A stretch of DNA of 10,938 bases from Balneolaceae bacterium. Its GTDB lineage: Bacteria; Bacteroidota; Rhodothermia; Balneolales; Balneolaceae. The stretch lies in the NCBI GenBank assembly GCA_007126675.1, contig SLAU01000239.1:1-10938 (forward strand), given 5' to 3'. The translations under genes were made by a program, and so were the position numbers. Below the pieces are notes generated by a model, which saw only the letters and a list, made by a program, of their open reading frames with translations, ran no database searches and had not been told where the DNA came from. This document shows, in pieces, positions 6,089-10,938 of the stretch (the first letter of the stretch is position 1; each line of letters begins with the position of its first letter).

Positions 6089-7339
6089 TTACTCTAATAA
6101 GACGGGGCTTTCAACCGGAATTCTTGCGGTTCTGACGCGTACCAGAGGCTCGGTCTGTGTCCATGCAAAAACAAAATAATCACCCTGTCTCACCATCCTC
6201 GGAAATCCGCTGGCGCGGGATGCATCCGTTAAACCCACAAATATCGGATCATTCATCTCATTATTCTGTTTCACTTCGCGCACCATAACCAATCCTTTGC
6301 CATCGTAAGCTTCCATCCAGCTCACAAAAATTGAGCCGTTATTGCCATAAGCAAGATCCACCCTGCCAGAAGTTTCATCGCCCGCTATCTTCACCGGCTC
6401 ACCAAAGGTGACACCGCCATCATCAGAACGGGCAAGTAAAACCTTGGCTTCATTATCATTCATCGTAAACCAGGCCACTGCCACATTATTACCGTCTGCA
6501 ATAATTCGGGGACCGTTAACCGGGCAACCTCCAATCTGCCAGCCGTCATCATGAACTGTTACCGGCTCACTCCACTCACCGGTTTCGGTGTTATAGCGCG
6601 ATATCAGAATATCACGAATCTCATCCGTTGTTCTTCCTCTGTACACAGCCGCAAAACCATCCGATGTTTTAACCATGTCGGTTTGGCAGCAATCGCATAC
6701 CATTTCATCAATAACCCGCTTTCGGTCAATACTGCCATCTTTTGAAATTTCAGCAGAACGAATGGTCATCGCTTTGTCCGGATCAGAATATTCATGATGT
6801 CCGCGTCCGTCGGTATGCCGGCCATCGAGCCAAATTGCAAGTACACGGTCATCAGATAGCGGCTGCATCGAAACAAATCCGTGCTCGGTGGGGGTACCGT
6901 CCAGGTGCGGAGTAATCGGGTCAGTCCAACGCCGAATATTTTCTCCCGGAAATGCAACATTTACATTATAGGCAAACGGACCGCCCTCAATTTTCCGGAG
7001 CCAGTGAGCTGCAACCACTTCTCCGTTTTTTCCCACTACAGATGGAAAGTCTGCCCAGTTTACAAAGAAATTTGTACCCACTCGTACAGACCTGGCGTCG
7101 GTCCACCTGTCATCGGATAAAGAAGCAAATTGAAGAGCATATATATCCTCATCCACTTTTAAAAACCAGCTCATATGGATCGTTTCCGTATCATCAATAT
7201 GAAGATTTGGAAATCGCGCCCCGGTATCTGCAGGATTGGTAATAATATATTCGATCACAGGTTGTTGAAGATCGCGTTCACAGGAAATCAAAAATCCTGT
7301 AAAAATGAGGGCAAATAATAGTCGCTTTATAAAAATCAT
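6089..7339 (-). CDS. BNR/sialidase-fold beta-propeller lipoprotein with Cys-x-Cys-Cys motif, function unknown
   Basis: The 416-residue protein begins with a lipoprotein signal peptide ending LISC (Cys20), predicting an envelope lipoprotein. The rest is strand-rich with repeated W and SxDxG-type turns, and an Asp-box (SDDGGVTF, 305-312) marks a sialidase-type beta-propeller. Two cysteine motifs stand out: VCDCCQTD (214-221) and IGGCPVNGP (269-277). I recall both from a family usually auto-annotated as sialidase or exo-alpha-sialidase, but this is unchecked. Canonical sialidase catalytic features (an FRIP-type arginine motif near the N-terminus and an arginine triad) were not recognised, so hydrolase activity should not be assumed. 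The cysteines (215, 217, 218 and 272) could bind metal or form disulfides. The gene is upstream of and probably cotranscribed with the dipeptidase. No Shine-Dalgarno sequence precedes the start. Confidence 0.85.
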   Translation of the reverse strand: MIFIKRLLFALIFTGFLISCERDLQQPVIEYIITNPADTGARFPNLHIDDTETIHMSWFLKVDEDIYALQFASLSDDRWTDARSVRVGTNFFVNWADFPSVVGKNGEVVAAHWLRKIEGGPFAYNVNVAFPGENIRRWTDPITPHLDGTPTEHGFVSMQPLSDDRVLAIWLDGRHTDGRGHHEYSDPDKAMTIRSAEISKDGSIDRKRVIDEMVCDCCQTDMVKTSDGFAAVYRGRTTDEIRDILISRYNTETGEWSEPVTVHDDGWQIGGCPVNGPRIIADGNNVAVAWFTMNDNEAKVLLARSDDGGVTFGEPVKIAGDETSGRVDLAYGNNGSIFVSWMEAYDGKGLVMVREVKQNNEMNDPIFVGLTDASRASGFPRMVRQGDYFVFAWTQTEPLVRVRTARIPVESPVLLE

Positions 7340-7381
7340 GAAATTTCGTTTGATAGAACGAGAGTATTGGTATTTTTGAGC

Positions 7382-7387
7382 AGTATA
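7382..7387 (-). promoter_or_regulatory. Possible -10 box for the lipoprotein-dipeptidase unit
   Basis: The minus strand reads TATACT, which would give a leader of about 36 bases before the lipoprotein ATG. No well-spaced -35 hexamer was found. The 135-bp spacer (7340-7474) must also hold the ABC-F promoter on the other strand, which I could not place. Confidence 0.25.
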
Positions 7388-7474
7388 AAATAAATCTGTT
7401 TATCCAAACATCCTAAGCAACAGATAACTCTTTATTAACGTAACCGGCTGTAAATTCTGAGAATAAATTTTTAA

Positions 7475-9430
7475 ATGCTTCAACTTGACGGAATATCACT
7501 TCATTTCGGAGAACGCCCGCTGTTCGATTCAATCTCTGCAATCATCAATCCGGGTGAGCGTGTGGGGCTGGTGGGTCCAAACGGTGCGGGAAAATCCACA
7601 CTGCTAAAAATTATTGCGGGCGAACAGCAACCCGACTCGGGCACAATAAGTATGAGCAACGAGGCTACTGTGGGCTACCTGCCGCAGGATGGGGTGGAGC
7701 CGGACCCTGATTTAACAATACTGGGTGAAGTAGAGCGGGCATTTTCGCACATTATGAAATTAAGGAAGGAGATCAGCTCCCTCCAGGTAAAAATGGACAC
7801 GCTTGAACCGGGATCAGACGAGCACAATAAAGCTGTACAGCAATTTGGAGTTGCACAGCAGAAACTGGAACAGACAGGCAACTACTCGCTCGAATCGGAT
7901 ATTGAAAAAGTGCTGATGGGCCTTGGTTTCAGTAAATCAGATTTTTCCCGGTCCACAAAAGAATTCAGCGGAGGCTGGCTGATGAGAATTGCTCTTGCAA
8001 AACTGCTGCTACGCAAACCCACATATTTACTGCTTGATGAGCCTACAAACCATCTTGATATTGAATCACTGCAGTGGATCGAATCTTTTCTGAAGAATTA
8101 TGAGGGGGCAGTGGTCATAGTTTCTCATGACCGCGCATTTCTGGATACCGTCACAAAAAGAACGCTGGCACTGAGCCGCGGAAACCTGTTCGACTATGCC
8201 GGCAATTATTCCTTTTATGAGAAAAAAGCTGCCCAGGAAAAAGAGCTCCTGAAAAAACAGTATGAAAATCAGCAGAAAGAGATAAAACAAACCCAGGAGT
8301 TTATTGACCGCTTCAGGTATAAAGCCACCAAAGCCAAACAGGTACAGAGCCGCATCAAACAGCTTGAGAAGATGGAGATGGTTGAGATTGAAGATGAGCA
8401 ATCTGAAATCTCGTTCCGGTTTCCGCCACCGCAGCGATCGGGGCAGATTGTACTATCACTATCCAATGTTGTGAAAAAGTATGGCGACAATACAGTTTTT
8501 GACGGGATTGATTACGAGGTGGAGCGGGGTGACAAAATTGCTGTTGTCGGGCCGAATGGCGCCGGTAAATCAACATTGATACGAATTCTTGCCGGTACTG
8601 AACCGATCACCGCGGGCAAGCGGGAAGTTGGTTATAACGTAACGCCGGGCTATTTCGCCCAGCACCAGGCTGATGAACTGAACCCGAAGAACACTGCACT
8701 TGAAGAGATGAAGCTGGCTGCAGACGGAGATTCCGAAACGCGGCTGCGAACCATCCTTGGCTGTTTTCTTTTTGTGGGTGATGATGTGTTCAAAAAAGTG
8801 AGTGTTCTTTCGGGAGGGGAAAAAAGCCGCCTTGCACTTGCAAAGATGCTGCTCAACCCCGGTAACTTTTTGATTTTTGATGAGCCCACGAATCATCTCG
8901 ATATGCAGTCAAAAAATATTCTGCAGCAAGCACTTCAGCAGTTCGAAGGTACTTTGATGATTGTATCACACGACAGGGATTTTTTGGATCCGATTGTAAA
9001 TAAAACCCTGGAAGTACAGCACGAATATGTGAAAACCTGGCTGGGTAATGTGAGCTATTATCTCGATAAAAAAGCTGAAGAGGCTGAAGCAAAACAGGAG
9101 GCGGATCAAAAAAAGGATGACTCCAGCAACAATAATAACCTGAGCCGCAAAGAGCAGCGGAGGCTTGAGGCGGAAAAACGAAATGCACTATCGAAAAAAA
9201 TAAAACCTCTCAAAAACCGTCTGCAGAAAATTGAAAACGAGATTGAAAAACAGGAATTACGAAAAGCTGAAATAGAAGAGGCAATGGCAGATCAGTCATT
9301 TTATGATGATTCCGAAAATGTGAAAAAAATATCACTGGAATATGAAGAGGTAAAAAGCAATCTGGCTGAAAACCTGAATAAGTGGGAAGAGATTGCCGGA
9401 CGGATTGAATTTGTGGAGAGTGAGTCTTGA
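7475..9430 (+). CDS. ABC-F family ATPase (YdiF/Uup-like translation factor)
   Basis: ABC-F proteins are soluble twin-ATPase factors that act at the ribosomal E site; members relieve stalled ribosomes or protect against ribosome-binding antibiotics. The 651-residue protein has no membrane segment. Domain 1 (about 1-245) has Walker A GPNGAGKS (34-41), signature FSGGW (164-168), Walker B LLLDEPTNHLD (185-195) and switch SHDR (217-220). A charged linker (about 246-322) matches the ABC-F tRNA-interacting arm. Domain 2 (about 325-530) has GPNGAGKS (359-366), LSGGEKSR (445-452), LIFDEPTNHLD (466-476) and SHDRDF (498-503). The C-terminal tail (about 531-651) is Lys/Glu-rich with an NNNN linker and a predicted coiled coil (about 557-645), as in YdiF or Uup. 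Both catalytic glutamates (189 and 470) are intact. The start is chosen by homology (MLQLDGISLHFG); there is no Shine-Dalgarno sequence. A housekeeping role is likelier than resistance, but the sequence alone cannot settle it. Confidence 0.94.
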   Translation: MLQLDGISLHFGERPLFDSISAIINPGERVGLVGPNGAGKSTLLKIIAGEQQPDSGTISMSNEATVGYLPQDGVEPDPDLTILGEVERAFSHIMKLRKEISSLQVKMDTLEPGSDEHNKAVQQFGVAQQKLEQTGNYSLESDIEKVLMGLGFSKSDFSRSTKEFSGGWLMRIALAKLLLRKPTYLLLDEPTNHLDIESLQWIESFLKNYEGAVVIVSHDRAFLDTVTKRTLALSRGNLFDYAGNYSFYEKKAAQEKELLKKQYENQQKEIKQTQEFIDRFRYKATKAKQVQSRIKQLEKMEMVEIEDEQSEISFRFPPPQRSGQIVLSLSNVVKKYGDNTVFDGIDYEVERGDKIAVVGPNGAGKSTLIRILAGTEPITAGKREVGYNVTPGYFAQHQADELNPKNTALEEMKLAADGDSETRLRTILGCFLFVGDDVFKKVSVLSGGEKSRLALAKMLLNPGNFLIFDEPTNHLDMQSKNILQQALQQFEGTLMIVSHDRDFLDPIVNKTLEVQHEYVKTWLGNVSYYLDKKAEEAEAKQEADQKKDDSSNNNNLSRKEQRRLEAEKRNALSKKIKPLKNRLQKIENEIEKQELRKAEIEEAMADQSFYDDSENVKKISLEYEEVKSNLAENLNKWEEIAGRIEFVESES

Positions 9431-9501
9431 GTAACTGAGTATCGGGTAGCGAGTAGCAAGTATTGAGAACAGGCTTCTTTTTCCGCTTCTCAGGATTCAC
9501 T
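9419..9501. repeat. 13-bp inverted arms over the 3' ends of two convergent genes
   Basis: AGTGAGTCTTGAG (9419-9431) and CTCAGGATTCACT (9489-9501) pair at all 13 positions in the ABC-F transcript (11 standard pairs, 2 G-U). On the other strand the two wobbles become mismatches. Each arm contains its gene's stop codon, and both genes end in the same Ser-Glu-Ser-stop. The 57-base loop holds the heptad repeat. No T-run follows, so it is not a standard terminator. Confidence 0.4.
9424..9473 (+). repeat. Degenerate heptad repeat after the ABC-F gene
   Basis: Seven-base periodicity runs from the end of the coding region through the intergenic gap: GTCTTGA, GTAACTGA (one extra base), GTATCGG, GTAGCGA, GTAGCAA, GTATTGA, GAACAGG. 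The G-T-A start of each unit is largely kept while later positions vary. Shifted by one base, several units read TAGCnnn, the same core as TAGCTGA in the perfect array at 4686-4732. Confidence 0.65.
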
Positions 9502-10671
9502 CTTCAACACCCGGTTGATCTGCCTGACGGCCTGCCTGATTCTTTGAGTATTTTCTACAAGACTCATACGAATAAAACCTTCACCTGCCGGGCCAAACCC
9601 TGCTCCTGGCGAAACCAACACTTCCGCTTCGTCGAGAAGCCATTCGGCAAATTGAATTGATCCCATTCCGCGGTATGCTTCGGGCATTTGGGTCCATACA
9701 AACATTCCTCCCCTGTTTTTAGGGATTATCCAGCCGGACCGTGCAAGACCGTCTACCAGTACATCGCGTCTTTTTTCATATTTGGCGGCAACATCAGCCA
9801 CCTTTTGCGGATCGCCTTTTAAAGCTGTAATAGCAGCTACCTGTATGGGAGTAAACATTCCATAATCAAAAAACGATTTTATTCTGGAAAGAAGATGGAT
9901 AATTTCGGCATTGCCGAGGCAAAATCCACAGCGCCAACCGGCCATATTATACGATTTACTCATTGTAAAAAATTCCACAGCGATCTCTTTCGCCCCTTCT
10001 ACCTGCAGAATGCTTGGGGCAGTGTAACCGTCGAATGTGATATCCTTGTAGGCAAAATCGTGAATGGCAATAATATTGTTCTCTCTGAAATAAGGAACGG
10101 TCTTTTCAAAAAAAGTTAAATCAACAGTAGTACCGGTTGGGTTATGGGGATAATTCAGAAAAATAGCTTTCGGCTTCTGTTCAAGCTTTTCAAGACTGCC
10201 AATAAGCTCTTCGGCATTATCGGTTATGGGAATATTTACAACTTCTGCTCCGGCTATTACTACACTCCACATGTGTACCGGAAAATAGGGTTCGGGAGCG
10301 GCGCAGAGATCGCCGGGACCAAGCAGGGCTAGTGCCAAATGGGAAAGCCCCTCTTTACTGCCAATCGTGGCTATCACTTCCTTTTCAGGCAATAGATCAA
10401 CATCATATTTTAATTTATAGTGATCGGCTGCAGCTTTTAGCAGATGCGGGATACCCGTTGCTCGTGAATAACGATGAGCCTTATCATCTTCAATCACATC
10501 AAGGGTTTTTTCGACCACTTCCCGGGAGGCCGGCATATCGGGATTGCCCATTCCAAAATCGATAATATCCAGCCCTGCCTCCCTCCGTCGCTGTTTTTCG
10601 GCATTAAGCTTTCCAAACAGATAGTAAGGAAGCTGCTCCATTCGTTGCGAAGGAATAATTTTTGGGGCCAT
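9490..10671 (-). CDS. alaC: PLP-dependent alanine aminotransferase, AlaC type (class I/II)
   Basis: AlaC transfers the amino group of glutamate to pyruvate, making alanine. The 393-residue protein follows remembered E. coli AlaC along its whole length: IIDFGMGNPD (36-45), TIGSKEGLSHL (102-112), HDFAYKDITFDGYTAPSI (204-221), the block around FFTMSKSYNMAGWRCGF (234-250), FFDYGMFTPIQVAAI (267-281) and VSPGAGFG (353-360). The PLP Schiff-base lysine is Lys239 (SKS). Asn177 (HNPTG), Asp205 and Tyr208 are the expected cofactor contacts, Arg247 the expected phosphate contact, and Arg368 the likely substrate-carboxylate binder. The ATG at 10669-10671 gives the expected N-terminus; no Shine-Dalgarno sequence is seen. 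The gene is convergent with the ABC-F gene, 59 bp apart, and lies 76 bp after the VOC gene on the same strand, so cotranscription with that gene is possible. Related families (DapL, other class I aminotransferases) fit less well; the true substrate is still inferred. Confidence 0.9.
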   Translation of the reverse strand: MAPKIIPSQRMEQLPYYLFGKLNAEKQRRREAGLDIIDFGMGNPDMPASREVVEKTLDVIEDDKAHRYSRATGIPHLLKAAADHYKLKYDVDLLPEKEVIATIGSKEGLSHLALALLGPGDLCAAPEPYFPVHMWSVVIAGAEVVNIPITDNAEELIGSLEKLEQKPKAIFLNYPHNPTGTTVDLTFFEKTVPYFRENNIIAIHDFAYKDITFDGYTAPSILQVEGAKEIAVEFFTMSKSYNMAGWRCGFCLGNAEIIHLLSRIKSFFDYGMFTPIQVAAITALKGDPQKVADVAAKYEKRRDVLVDGLARSGWIIPKNRGGMFVWTQMPEAYRGMGSIQFAEWLLDEAEVLVSPGAGFGPAGEGFIRMSLVENTQRIRQAVRQINRVLKSES

Positions 10672-10706
10672 TGTAACAGGTCGAATACATTAAGAAAAAC
10701 GAATGC

Positions 10707-10723
10707 TGAAAACCGGGTTTTCA
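10707..10723. repeat. 17-bp palindrome between the VOC gene and alaC
   Basis: TGAAAACC-G-GGTTTTCA is perfectly symmetric around one base, 35 bp upstream of the alaC start. On the minus strand it is followed after 7 bases by five Ts, so it might be a weak terminator for the VOC gene. The compact symmetry also suits a repressor operator for alaC. Confidence 0.45.
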
Positions 10724-10747
10724 ACAATCGGCGCTCGTATAATAGGG

Positions 10748-10938
10748 CTAATTTTTTGCAAATATCTGGCTTTCATCTCTAAACGCTTTAAATTCAAGCG
10801 CATTTCCGCTGGGATCGAGCAGAAACATGGTGTATTGTTCTCCCGGTTTACCTGCAAAGCGTACATACGGTTCAATGATGAATTCCGTACCATACTTCTT
10901 CAGGCGTGCAGCCAGTTCCTCAAACTCGTGCCACTCCA
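10748..10938 (-). CDS. VOC (glyoxalase/bleomycin-resistance fold) protein, C-terminal 62 residues
   Basis: The minus strand is open from the right edge of the window to a TAG at 10748-10750. It encodes a C-terminal fragment beginning EWHEFEELAARLKKYG and ending DESQIFAKN. The block FLLDPSGNALEFKAF (visible residues 38-52) is the hallmark last strand of the vicinal-oxygen-chelate fold, in which the Glu of LEFK is normally a metal ligand (visible residue 48). The piece before it (FAGKPGEQYTM) also fits small VOC proteins of about 120-140 residues. Which reaction it performs cannot be told, because the N-terminal half and its metal ligand lie outside the window. It is on the same strand as alaC and could form the first gene of a unit with it. 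Confidence 0.8.
   Translation of the reverse strand, partial: EWHEFEELAARLKKYGTEFIIEPYVRFAGKPGEQYTMFLLDPSGNALEFKAFRDESQIFAKN

Noticed and set aside
6089..7339. Annotation as a true sialidase (neuraminidase)
   Set aside because: Only one clear Asp-box and a propeller-like pattern are visible. No FRIP motif or arginine triad could be recognised, so the activity was not called.
7475..9430. Naming the ABC-F gene as an antibiotic-resistance determinant (for example vga, msr or optrA)
   Set aside because: Its long charged coiled-coil C-terminus and YdiF/Uup-like layout fit housekeeping ABC-F proteins, and the context has no resistance or mobile genes beside it.
10690..10893. Minus-strand open frame of 67 codons at the right end
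   Set aside because: It overlaps the VOC C-terminus in another frame. The VOC frame gives the recognisable LLDPSGNALEF block, whereas this one has no family features.

Overview
This roughly 11 kb window looks like ordinary chromosome from a free-living member of the Bacteroidota/Balneolota/Rhodothermota group. That placement is an inference. It rests on start codons preceded by A/T-rich leaders with no Shine-Dalgarno sequence (groES is the one clear exception), Bacteroidota-type alanine dehydrogenase architecture, two predicted lipoproteins with lipobox signal peptides, and a YdiF-like ABC-F protein with a long charged C-terminal tail. No tRNA, rRNA, CRISPR array, transposase or phage gene was seen.

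Layout. Positions 1-2433 (minus strand) hold rsmA, then groES, then the first two thirds of groEL, which runs off the left edge. A 191-bp divergent intergenic region (2434-2624) separates rsmA from ald (alanine dehydrogenase, plus strand, 2625-3839). Positions 3840-4734 contain no convincing gene. This gap is dominated by a 780-bp element (3861-4640) with perfect 12-bp terminal inverted repeats and near-identical 17-bp flanking direct repeats, filled with smaller hairpins. It looks like a non-autonomous mobile element. A GCTGATA heptamer array follows, two bases from the next stop codon. Positions 4735-7339 (minus strand) hold a likely two-gene unit: a beta-propeller (BNR/sialidase-fold) lipoprotein with a Cys-x-Cys-Cys motif, then an M19 membrane-dipeptidase lipoprotein. 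A 135-bp divergent spacer leads to an ABC-F ATPase (7475-9430, plus strand). That gene converges on an AlaC-type aminotransferase (9490-10671, minus strand) across a 59-bp gap made of a second, degenerate heptad repeat. The last 191 bp are the C-terminal end of a VOC/glyoxalase-fold protein (minus strand).

Functional picture. The chaperonin pair, the 16S rRNA dimethyltransferase and the ABC-F translation factor are housekeeping protein-synthesis and folding functions. Ald and the AlaC-type transaminase both interconvert pyruvate and alanine, but they are 5.6 kb apart and not in one operon. The two lipoproteins are predicted envelope proteins. The gene content is conventional. The unusual signals lie between the genes: the TIR-bounded element, the two heptamer arrays that both sit where genes converge, and a strong hairpin with a recurring octamer upstream of rsmA and ald.
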